From the NCBI GenBank assembly GCA_039810885.1, contig JBDHXV010000041.1, forward strand, positions 1 to 23,185: a stretch of 23,185 nucleotides of DNA. Reading direction: 5' to 3'. Shown here in pieces: positions 16,024 through 23,185 of this stretch; positions within the stretch are counted from its first letter, which is position 1, and the number at the start of each line of letters is the position of its first letter. The DNA is from BJGO01 sp039810885 (GTDB lineage: Bacteria; Bacteroidota; Bacteroidia; Chitinophagales; UBA10324). The notes below the pieces were generated by a model. The model was not told the DNA's origin. It worked only from the letters and a program-made list of their open reading frames with translations, and did not search any database. The position numbers and the translations under genes are program-made.

Positions 16024-17283
16024 TTATTGTTTTACAAAAGAAAGAGTTTTATTGTAAGCAACTGCATCAAACGTAATAAAGTAAATACCTGAACATAATT
16101 GATCTACCGGGATAAGAATTTCATTATTGGCTTTTATTGTGTAGCTCATTATTAATCTTCCCAGTAAGTCTGTGACATTTAAGCAAAGTGTTTCGTCCAC
16201 AAACCCATTGATACTTAACTTTAAATTATCCTGTGCTGGATTGGTTACAATGCGCACTTGTTTTTGTTCTTGCAAACTGGATTTGTTCGATGTAAAATAA
16301 CCGGTTACCATATCTGGACCAATAGAAAACACGGTATTAGTAACTTCACTTTGTTCAGTAGATAAGGTTACAGAAATAGGGGCCTGACACGGTTTGTTTA
16401 ATACATCGGCCCATAATAAGTAAGTTCCATAAGACAGATTTGAAAAATGATATGTTCCGTCAATACCCGTTTGTGTATGCTTTATAACTTGATTGTTTGT
16501 GTTCGTCAATAATATGTCTATACCCGGAACGGGATCGCCTATAGCATATTCATTTTCCAAGCGATTAGCCCCTTGACTTACTAAACCACCGACAAACCCG
16601 GGACCTGCTGTAGGTATGCCTGCCAATAATGATATATTTTGATATGGTAAGCTATTATTATTCAATTGAAGGGCATTAACCCACATGTATGTTTGAATGT
16701 GATACGTCGGAATATAATGACCATATAAAGGAGAATTAGGCAGCATCATTGCTTTGGTATAATAGGTTCCGACTAAGCCATTGAAACAAGCAAATTGACC
16801 TGCTGCAATGGTATCTGTTGCTACTAAATACAGGCTATCTCCATTAGTCGTATTTTCGGACTTGATTAAAAATATTTTAAAGTAGTTCGTATCAGTCGCA
16901 TTAGTATCGGATAGGTATGCATTTATACATAACGAAAAGGTATCTGTGCTGACATTGCAATAAACCAAAGGCTGAAATAAAACACTTGTATCAATACCAT
17001 TCCAAGGAGTTACTACCGTAACAAAGTTCCCTGCACAGCTAATAGTTTGAGCCATAAAATAATTGCCGTTAGCTATAAACGAACCGGAATAATAACCATC
17101 CATATTTGAAGCTCCGACCGAAATGAAAGTATTACCTGCATCAGGTGAAACTTGCACCGGAATATTAGCAATAGGTGCTCCTGCTGAATTAATTACTTGT
17201 CCCTGGTAATGAACTGTAACTTGAGCAAAACTATACGATGCAGAAAAACAAAATAGTAAACAGATGAAAAGCAGTATCCTCAT
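16024..17283 (-). CDS. Secreted protein with T9SS type A sorting domain and carboxypeptidase-regulatory-like domains
   Basis: 419 residues. Signal peptide MRILLFICLLFCFSASYSFA. Residues about 22-75 form a carboxypeptidase-regulatory-like (CarbopepD_reg) beta domain (VINSAGAPIANIPVQVS, MDGYYSG), and a second such domain lies at about 240-310 (PVPGIDILL, GIDGTYHFSNLSYGTYLLW). The last ~77 residues (343-419) are a type A T9SS sorting domain: VTNPAQDNLKLSING, VTDLLGRL, LCSGIYFI and a final KTLSFVKQ. It is therefore expected to be secreted to the cell surface or medium, with the C-terminus removed by PorU. No catalytic domain is recognisable, so an adhesive or structural role is an inference. It is divergent from the DUF6580-like gene across a 198-bp intergenic region. 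Confidence 0.9.
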   Translation of the reverse strand: MRILLFICLLFCFSASYSFAQVTVHYQGQVINSAGAPIANIPVQVSPDAGNTFISVGASNMDGYYSGSFIANGNYFMAQTISCAGNFVTVVTPWNGIDTSVLFQPLVYCNVSTDTFSLCINAYLSDTNATDTNYFKIFLIKSENTTNGDSLYLVATDTIAAGQFACFNGLVGTYYTKAMMLPNSPLYGHYIPTYHIQTYMWVNALQLNNNSLPYQNISLLAGIPTAGPGFVGGLVSQGANRLENEYAIGDPVPGIDILLTNTNNQVIKHTQTGIDGTYHFSNLSYGTYLLWADVLNKPCQAPISVTLSTEQSEVTNTVFSIGPDMVTGYFTSNKSSLQEQKQVRIVTNPAQDNLKLSINGFVDETLCLNVTDLLGRLIMSYTIKANNEILIPVDQLCSGIYFITFDAVAYNKTLSFVKQ

Positions 17284-17444
17284 AAATTAATCAAGTTAGT
17301 TTGAGCTAATTTAGTAGTATTACGAGCATAACAAAAACACAGTTAGTTAAACGAGATTAGATCTGTGGTATCCGCTATTTATTTACAGAGCTAATTATCT
17401 GTTTATATAATTTAATTATTTGATTGTGTATAAATCATACTCTT

Positions 17445-17478
17445 TTGATAAGACTGTTTCAGACTTTAGTTAATTTAG
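17445..17478 (+). promoter_or_regulatory. Weak candidate promoter for the DUF6580-like gene
   Basis: TTG (17445-17447), a 23-nt spacer and TAATTTAG (17471-17478), one mismatch from TAnnTTTG. It ends 3 nt before ATG 17482, so a transcript from here would either be leaderless or start translation at the second ATG (17503). In the rest of the 17284-17481 intergenic region I see no hairpin, riboswitch or RNA gene. Confidence 0.3.
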
Positions 17479-17481
17479 CCA

Positions 17482-18027
17482 ATGGAAATTGACAATTTAA
17501 TAATGAAAATACTTAACAAAAACTTTCTCATCGCTACTTGGCTCATTCTATGCGCAGTTATTCTTCGTATTGTTTTTAATAAACTTCAATGGTGGAACTT
17601 TTCACCCATTACGGCTATGGCGCTATTTGCAGGTTATGCCTATACAAACAAGCGTTTTTCGTTTTTAATACCTATTGCTGCAATGCTTCTTAGTGATTTA
17701 TACCTTGGGTTGCACAGTGGAATGATTATCGTTTATACTGCAATAGGTATCGTTACCTTTATTGGATTATTCCTTTCAGGAAAGTCTATTGCATATATCA
17801 TTGGAGGCTCTTTAGTTAGCTCTGGTTTCTTTTACTTATATACCAATTTAGTTTTTTGGTATAGCCCGGAACTTTATCCTATAAGTTGGAGTGGGCAAAT
17901 ACAATCCTATCTTGCAGCCTTGCCCTTCTTCAAAGCTTCAGTTGTTTCAGATCTAATGTTTACAGGGATTCTTTTTGGAGTATATCACTTCATAAAGCAA
18001 CGTGAACGCGCACCTCAGATATTATAA
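17482..18027 (+). CDS. Small polytopic membrane protein, DUF6580-like
   Basis: 181 residues with about five transmembrane helices (roughly 14-32, 43-62, 66-88, 97-120, 150-172). The motif FSPITAMALFAGYAY followed by LIPIAAMLLSDLYLGLHSGM matches my memory of the DUF6580 'putative transport protein' family, which resembles the substrate-binding S components of ECF transporters. The substrate is unknown and no ECF ATPase genes are present here. Start is ATG 17482 or ATG 17503 (MKILNKNF); the second fits the membrane topology equally well. Its 3' end overlaps the convergent L,D-transpeptidase gene by 13 bp. Confidence 0.7.
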   Translation: MEIDNLIMKILNKNFLIATWLILCAVILRIVFNKLQWWNFSPITAMALFAGYAYTNKRFSFLIPIAAMLLSDLYLGLHSGMIIVYTAIGIVTFIGLFLSGKSIAYIIGGSLVSSGFFYLYTNLVFWYSPELYPISWSGQIQSYLAALPFFKASVVSDLMFTGILFGVYHFIKQRERAPQIL

Positions 18028-19676
18028 TCGGGCTCCTTAAATAACACTTTTTTCATTGCATCATCAAGTTTGTAAACATCATCGGCAAAGTTGATATGGC
18101 CCGTTTCATCTACCCATGCAGTAAAATAAGCAATGGTAACAGGCACGCCACGTTGTAATGTAATGTAAGTTTCTTTACCTGATGCAAATATGCTTTTTAT
18201 CTTATCGGGTGTTACCTGCCTATCTTTTTGTAAAACCCATTGCATCAATTTTATAGGCTCTCCCACCCGTATGCACCCATGGCTAAAAGTCCTCTTATTC
18301 TTTTCAAAGTATTGTTTCGACGGGGAGTCGTGTAAATATATATTGTATGAATTAGGAAATAAAAATTTAACAACGCCCAGCGGATTATCCTTTCCCGGCA
18401 GCTGACGCACCATATAGGGGCAATTATCCTCATTGTACTTAGTCCACTTTACGTCTTCAGGCTTTACAGGAACATTTCCTGGCCCAAGAACTTCCATATT
18501 ATGTTTCAAAAAGTAATTCTTGTCTTTTCTATACCCTGGTATCACTTCTTTAAACAAGATACTATTCGGGATATTCCAATAAGGGTTCAATACTACATAA
18601 CGAATGGTTCCATTAAATATCGTTGTCTTATTCTGTGTTGTACCCACAACCACATTACATTGCCAGTCGAGAGTATCATTTTGATAAGCATATAACATAA
18701 AACGAGGTATGTTAATTAAGATATGCCTTCCGGTATCACTTGTTTCAATCCATCGTAATCGCTCGAGGTTGATAAGTATTTGTTGCATTCTCTCTTTGAG
18801 AGGAATGTTCATCCTGGAGATTAATGCCTTTCCTGTAACACCGTCTTCCTCAAGTCCCAGGCTGTTTTGCAATATTCTTATGGAATTTTTCAAGGTATCA
18901 TCATAGCGCTTTGATGTGGTATCCATATTCAGTAAAAATCCTGTTTTATATAGCCATCTACGAATATTGATGATGGCGTAACTCGTATCCCCTATCCTAA
19001 AGGAACGTTTCAAGGTGTCTATAATAGGTAATCCTCCCTTTGTTTCCACCATCTTAAGCCGAACAAGATATTGTCGCAGTAACTCATATTGTTTGTTCAA
19101 TGGTTTATAATAGGTCAGAAAAAGAGGATCGCTTGTTACGGAATCAAGCAATTCTGCCGTGTTCAGCCTTTTTCTTTTAATATACCATCCCAAGTCAGCG
19201 GCTGATGTTTCATTCATACCCTTCCATTTTTTATCAGCATAATCTAAAAATGCATTTGTAAGTAACACATCTAATGTTTTCCATTGACCAGCGGGTAACG
19301 AATTTGCTTCTAATGCCTCGTACATATTGCGTGTAATGCTCACTCCCGCAATGCTATCCGTTAATTCTAATTTGGTACTCTGTAATTGATTCACAAACAA
19401 TGATGCTTGTTCAATAATACCGGAATTATTAAACCATACGAGTTGATAATTCCTTTTAAAATAAAAAGCCTCAATTTCAGAAGCGTGATTTTTAAGAAAT
19501 GGATATTGTGATGTGAGATTTTTTAGATAAATCGAATCCAGAAATTGTGCGTTTAACTCTTTAGGGTCAATTAGTGATTCATCCGGTTTACTTTGTTGCT
19601 GTATAGCATTTTTACAACTTATATAGAAAAACGATGTAATAAGAATGAGTATAATGGAGAATTGAAATTGTTTCAT
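18015..19676 (-). CDS. L,D-transpeptidase (YkuD family), probable lipoprotein
   Basis: 553 residues, like E. coli LdtD (YcbB). The N-terminus (MKQFQFSIILILITSFFYISC) ends in a loose lipobox with Cys21, so it is probably lipid-anchored and faces the periplasm. An N-terminal scaffold domain (about 40-220) precedes a peptidoglycan-binding_1 module (about 225-285: RIGDTSYAIINIRRWLYKTGF, LQNSLGLEEDGVTG). The YkuD catalytic domain (about 320-500) has VVLNPYWNIP, YLHDSP and the catalytic SHGCIRVG (H466, C468, R470). The enzyme makes 3-3 cross-links or attaches proteins to peptidoglycan; which of these applies here cannot be told. It is divergent from the RNA methyltransferase across 52 bp and convergent with the DUF6580-like gene. 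Confidence 0.93.
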   Translation of the reverse strand: MKQFQFSIILILITSFFYISCKNAIQQQSKPDESLIDPKELNAQFLDSIYLKNLTSQYPFLKNHASEIEAFYFKRNYQLVWFNNSGIIEQASLFVNQLQSTKLELTDSIAGVSITRNMYEALEANSLPAGQWKTLDVLLTNAFLDYADKKWKGMNETSAADLGWYIKRKRLNTAELLDSVTSDPLFLTYYKPLNKQYELLRQYLVRLKMVETKGGLPIIDTLKRSFRIGDTSYAIINIRRWLYKTGFLLNMDTTSKRYDDTLKNSIRILQNSLGLEEDGVTGKALISRMNIPLKERMQQILINLERLRWIETSDTGRHILINIPRFMLYAYQNDTLDWQCNVVVGTTQNKTTIFNGTIRYVVLNPYWNIPNSILFKEVIPGYRKDKNYFLKHNMEVLGPGNVPVKPEDVKWTKYNEDNCPYMVRQLPGKDNPLGVVKFLFPNSYNIYLHDSPSKQYFEKNKRTFSHGCIRVGEPIKLMQWVLQKDRQVTPDKIKSIFASGKETYITLQRGVPVTIAYFTAWVDETGHINFADDVYKLDDAMKKVLFKEPDYNI

Positions 19677-19728
19677 TGATAAAAAGCTGATTTGAAATAT
19701 TTATTTTAGCAAAAGTGATTCTAATTGT

Positions 19729-20931
19729 GTGAAAAAAAGATTGCATCGGAATATTGTTGAAGCTATTGCCCTAATCTTAAGAGAAGTATTTATTCAAAAA
19801 CGTTATGCAGACCGCACCTTAGAGCAGGCGTTTAAAGATCATAAACAATGGGGCGCTCGTGACAGAAAGTTTATTGCAGAAACAGTTTATGAAATCGTGC
19901 GTTGGTGGCGACGACTAAACTATGCTGCCCGAGGAGATGAAAACAAAACGGAAATCAATAAAATATTATCGGCATATCTTATAATAAAGAATGAGTACGA
20001 ACTTCCTGAATGGCTGCCCTTATGGAACATGGAAGCATCTGAGTTGCTTCATCGCTATAACGACCCAACACTTTCAATTGCAATAAAAGAATCAATTCCT
20101 GATTGGTTAGAACAGATGGGGCATATTGAATTAGGAAATCAATGGCATAAACAGTTGAATGCATTAAACCATACGGCAAGCATAGTGCTTCGAGTAAATA
20201 CGTTAAAAATTGCCGTTGCCGAGTTACGAAAGCGTTTTAACGATATAGAAATTGAAACACAACTCGTACCTCAATCGAATGATGCGCTTATCCTTCCGCA
20301 ACGAATCAATATATTTCAAACTCCATTGTTTAAAGAAGGATTATTCGAAATTCAGGATTTATCCTCTCAAGCAGTAGCTCCTTTTTTACACGTAACACCC
20401 GGAATGCGCGTTATTGACGCATGTGCAGGAGCAGGCGGTAAAAGCCTTCATCTGGCAGCTCTGATGAAAAATAAAGGTAGAGTCGTTGCTATGGATATCG
20501 AGTCATACAAACTTAAAGAATTGGAAAAAAGGAGCCGTAGAAATGGAATTAATATTATAGATACCCGCTGGATTAATTCCACTAAAATTATAAAACGACA
20601 AGCCGAATCGGCTGACCGTTTATTACTCGATGTGCCGTGTTCCGGGCTTGGTGTGTTACGCAGAAACCCTGATGCAAAATGGAATTTGTCTTCATCTTAT
20701 ATTCATGAAGTTAAACAAAAGCAGCAACAAATACTTCATTCATATAGTAAGATGCTTAAACCGGGAGGTAAAATGGTGTATGCAACATGTTCCATTTTGC
20801 CTTCTGAAAATCAAAATCAAATTAAACTGTTTTTGGAGGCTCATTCCAATTTCATCTTGGAAGAAGATCGAACTATATTACCTTCAGAAGGGTATGACGG
20901 CTTTTATATGGCTCGCTTAAAACGGTTATAA
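19729..20931 (+). CDS. RsmB/RsmF-type RNA (cytosine-5) methyltransferase
   Basis: 400 residues, SAM-dependent, probably acting on 16S rRNA. The N-terminal region (about 1-70) resembles the RsmB/NusB-like helical domain (RTLEQAFKDHKQWGARDRKFIAE). An RNA-binding segment lies around 145-215, followed by the Rossmann methyltransferase domain: SAM motif IDACAGAGGK (229-238), MDIE (255-258), the motif IV cysteine C304 in DVPCSGLGVLRRNPD and the catalytic cysteine C354 in YATCSILPSEN. The two-cysteine arrangement is diagnostic of m5C methyltransferases. The start is GTG at 19729; no in-frame ATG occurs before residue 101, so a non-ATG start is needed. The target cytosine is not determinable. The stop overlaps the convergent bioD end by 6 bp. 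Confidence 0.92.
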   Translation: MKKRLHRNIVEAIALILREVFIQKRYADRTLEQAFKDHKQWGARDRKFIAETVYEIVRWWRRLNYAARGDENKTEINKILSAYLIIKNEYELPEWLPLWNMEASELLHRYNDPTLSIAIKESIPDWLEQMGHIELGNQWHKQLNALNHTASIVLRVNTLKIAVAELRKRFNDIEIETQLVPQSNDALILPQRINIFQTPLFKEGLFEIQDLSSQAVAPFLHVTPGMRVIDACAGAGGKSLHLAALMKNKGRVVAMDIESYKLKELEKRSRRNGINIIDTRWINSTKIIKRQAESADRLLLDVPCSGLGVLRRNPDAKWNLSSSYIHEVKQKQQQILHSYSKMLKPGGKMVYATCSILPSENQNQIKLFLEAHSNFILEEDRTILPSEGYDGFYMARLKRL

Positions 20932-21567
20932 TTCCACATTCAAACTCTTACAGTTTCTTAATAACTCCGAAGCATATTGTCGAATAATTTTCTTGGTTAT
21001 TTGCGGGTGCGATCGCACTTGCAGAAGTATAGGCAATTGTGAATAATGTGCAATTACTTCTTCAGTTGCCTTTTTAGGATGATGATTAAAAATCAATCCT
21101 TTAATTTTCAAATTACGTCGTTGTATAGCCTCTATGCTTAATAATGTGTGATTGATACTTCCTAAGTATATATCCGACACCAGAATTACAGGCAGTTCAA
21201 TGTGTTCAATCCAATCTATAAACAATTCATCTTCATTTAATGGCACCATCAATCCACCGGCAGGTTCTATTACAATACGATTTTTTGTTTGGGGTAAACC
21301 AAGTTCCTTCATCTTAATACACACCCCTTCACGCCTAGCAGCTTCGTGTGGGGACGACGGAGTTTTTAAACGAAATTGTTCTCGGTGTACTACTGTTTTT
21401 GAATTATTAATGTGTAGTTCAACAAACTTAGAATCGCTCTGATGTAATGAACCACATTGTATAGGTTTATAATAGTCTGCTGTTAATGCTTCAGCAACTA
21501 TAGTGCTCATCAATGTTTTTCCAATTCCCGTACCTATACCCGCTATAACGTAACTGCCCGCTTGCAC
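20926..21567 (-). CDS. bioD: Dethiobiotin synthetase
   Basis: 213 residues. This cytosolic enzyme carboxylates 7,8-diaminopelargonic acid with CO2 and ATP to form the dethiobiotin ring, the next-to-last step of biotin synthesis. P-loop GIGTGIGKT (10-18), KPIQCG (34-39) for substrate binding, TPSSPHEAARREG (69-81) and EPAGGLMVPL (101-110), where the common form is EGAGG. It starts with GTG at 21567, only 2 nt after the pafA stop, so it is most likely translated by coupling with pafA. No other bio genes are in the window. Confidence 0.93.
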   Translation of the reverse strand: MQAGSYVIAGIGTGIGKTLMSTIVAEALTADYYKPIQCGSLHQSDSKFVELHINNSKTVVHREQFRLKTPSSPHEAARREGVCIKMKELGLPQTKNRIVIEPAGGLMVPLNEDELFIDWIEHIELPVILVSDIYLGSINHTLLSIEAIQRRNLKIKGLIFNHHPKKATEEVIAHYSQLPILLQVRSHPQITKKIIRQYASELLRNCKSLNVEL

Positions 21568-21569
21568 AC

Positions 21570-23185
21570 TTATTTTTTCAATAATCCTTCAATAACTTTT
21601 CCTGTAGCTCCTGTTGGCTCCAGTATTTGTAAAATGTTTGCCAGTGTTACGGCAACATCTGTAATTTCATATCGATTATCGATTACATTACCCGCCTTCA
21701 CTTTCCATCCATACCATAATAGCGGCACATGGGTATCATAACTGAATTGCTCACCATGTGTGGTGCCTCTGGTTTCAAACTCCATATAATTAGGCTTGAA
21801 ACAGAGCATAATGTCACCACTCCGAAGCGTGTTGAACCCGTGTTGGACAAAGCTTGCCGGGAAATTATTGTAGCTATTACTTACCATCTCACAATAAGTA
21901 TAGGCGTATGTCACATTTTCCTTACCAATTAAGTGCATAGCCACTTGGTGTTGTACTTCGCAAGGGTCTAGCTTCAATGTGTTCAACTTAGCATCGTCCA
22001 AATAAAACTGATGCGTCGAATAACGTGTAATCAATGAATCGCCATAAGTATTGGCACAAAATGTTTTTGCAATTTTTGTAAGAGCCTTCACGTCAATATA
22101 TCCTGCAGGAACCTGCATATCCATTAAGTAAGAAGGCACGTCAGACACCCCATGGTCTGCTGTCAAAAAAAAGAGCACATTATCTTTTCCAACGCTTTTT
22201 TCAATTTGTGAAATCATCATGCCTAAATCACGGTCTAAGCGAAGGTAGGTGTCCTCCGTTTCTATGGCCATTGGGCCAAAAGTATGCCCCACGTAATCTG
22301 TTGATGAGAATGATACGCATAAGAAATCTGTCTTCTCGTGTTTACCCATTTGTTCATTTTGTACGGCATCTATCGCAAACAACGCCGTTAAAGTATTTCC
22401 GAATGGCGTAGTTCTCAATATAGATGCTGATTGATATGCTGCGGCTATTTCTTTGAGATTATACGGAAACACAGGAGCTGTTTTCCCTTTGACAATCATC
22501 TCGTATGGGTTTTCGTCTTTAATGCTCTCAGTATAGGACTCAATAGGCCATAAGGTTGTCCAAGTGCTATTCAAATATTGATCAGGGTACTTTTTATCAT
22601 TGAATGTATTCACCCATTGTGGCAGTTCTTTCATATAATAGGTGCTGCTTATCCAGCATTTACATGCATCATCAAACCAATAAGCCGCATCCGCCATGTT
22701 ACCTGCAGGCAATATAGCTCCTCGGTCTTTCAATGCTATTCCAATTACTTTTGATAACCCAACATTGGATAATTGTAATTGGTCTGTAATGGTTGTGCTA
22801 AATAAGTTTCGAGGAGATTGTTTTCCGGCATTACTATTTGAGCCTACGGTTTCTACTTTATCATCTTGAGTACAGTACATATTCTTACCCGTTTCCTTTA
22901 CATACCAGTTGTTTCCAATAATACCATGCACCATTGGTGTGGTGCCTGTATATATACTGGAGTGCCCCGGTGCAGTATGTGTAGGTACATAGTTGTAGTA
23001 CATCTGACGGCATGTCGTACCTTGATTGACTAGTTTCTTAAAGCCGTTATTATCATATTTATCCCAGTATCGGGTTAAGAAATCATAACGCATCTGATCC
23101 ACCACAATGCCCACCACAAGTTTTGGTTGCTTTGGTGGAGCGTTCTCTACTTTTTGTGCTTGTAATTCACAAGTAATAAATCCTA
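21570..23185 (-). CDS. pafA: PafA-type alkaline phosphatase, N-terminus cut by window end
   Basis: The frame stays open to the window edge: before the GTG at 23117 it reads ...FITCELQAQKVENAPPKQPKL, the end of a signal peptide and linker, so the true start lies outside. The mature protein is a periplasmic or outer-membrane phosphomonoesterase of the alkaline phosphatase superfamily. Counting from 23117: D7 (VVDQMRYD) is a zinc ligand, T48 in THTAPGH the nucleophile, N69 (GNNWY), and K130 and R132 in ALKDRGAIL, the Lys/Arg pair that marks PafA as a monoesterase. Later come SSTDYVGHTFGP, LTADHG and THGEQFSYDTHVPLLW, supplying the remaining metal ligands. Known for the family: phosphate-insensitive, Bacteroidota-typical phosphatase. 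It is followed at once by bioD. Confidence 0.93.
   Translation of the reverse strand, partial: GFITCELQAQKVENAPPKQPKLVVGIVVDQMRYDFLTRYWDKYDNNGFKKLVNQGTTCRQMYYNYVPTHTAPGHSSIYTGTTPMVHGIIGNNWYVKETGKNMYCTQDDKVETVGSNSNAGKQSPRNLFSTTITDQLQLSNVGLSKVIGIALKDRGAILPAGNMADAAYWFDDACKCWISSTYYMKELPQWVNTFNDKKYPDQYLNSTWTTLWPIESYTESIKDENPYEMIVKGKTAPVFPYNLKEIAAAYQSASILRTTPFGNTLTALFAIDAVQNEQMGKHEKTDFLCVSFSSTDYVGHTFGPMAIETEDTYLRLDRDLGMMISQIEKSVGKDNVLFFLTADHGVSDVPSYLMDMQVPAGYIDVKALTKIAKTFCANTYGDSLITRYSTHQFYLDDAKLNTLKLDPCEVQHQVAMHLIGKENVTYAYTYCEMVSNSYNNFPASFVQHGFNTLRSGDIMLCFKPNYMEFETRGTTHGEQFSYDTHVPLLWYGWKVKAGNVIDNRYEITDVAVTLANILQILEPTGATGKVIEGLLKK

Noticed and set aside
17284..17481. Possible riboswitch or small RNA in the largest intergenic region
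   Set aside because: AT-rich with no stable hairpin, no recognisable aptamer core and no terminator; only a weak promoter-like element near its end.

Overview
The window comes from a member of the Bacteroidota, probably close to the Chitinophagales. The evidence is two secreted proteins with type IX secretion (T9SS) sorting domains (one type B, one type A), a PafA-type alkaline phosphatase, the fused E1 alpha/beta 2-oxoacid dehydrogenase usual in this phylum, a miaB / sigma-54 activator / lptE / secG gene block, no obvious Shine-Dalgarno sequences, and promoters resembling the Bacteroidota TTG / TAnnTTTG consensus. The DNA is AT-rich, densely coded and chromosomal in character. I see no mobile elements, CRISPR, tRNA or rRNA, and no gene-free stretch longer than 200 bp.

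Left part (1-5.7 kb): the 3' end of a large secreted PKD/Ig-repeat protein with a type B sorting domain; a polytopic membrane protein resembling GT-C glycosyltransferases; and, on the minus strand, the cmk-ispH pair (CMP kinase and the last enzyme of the MEP isoprenoid pathway). Middle (5.7-10.7 kb): a tight five-gene plus-strand operon, miaB - sigma-54 activator - lptE - unknown protein with an acidic linker - secG, closed by a strong hairpin. It joins tRNA modification, transcription control, LPS export and Sec export. From 10.7 to 14.3 kb: the fused E1 dehydrogenase on the minus strand, divergent from a tandem pair of secreted DUF1573 proteins that end at a second strong terminator.

Right part (14.3-23.2 kb): a secreted M1-family metallopeptidase, a T9SS type A cargo protein, a small DUF6580-like membrane protein, a lipoprotein L,D-transpeptidase, an RsmB/RsmF-type rRNA m5C methyltransferase, and a two-gene minus-strand unit pafA-bioD, with pafA cut by the window end.

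Most genes are well-known families. The parts worth a second look are the -7 boxes lying only 4-5 nt before the ATG-ATG starts of ispH and miaB (suggesting near-leaderless mRNAs), the unknown protein between lptE and secG, the sigma-54 activator with no sensor domain, the tandem DUF1573 pair, the pafA-bioD coupling, and three convergent gene pairs that abut or overlap with no terminator. I found no convincing wholly new multi-gene system.
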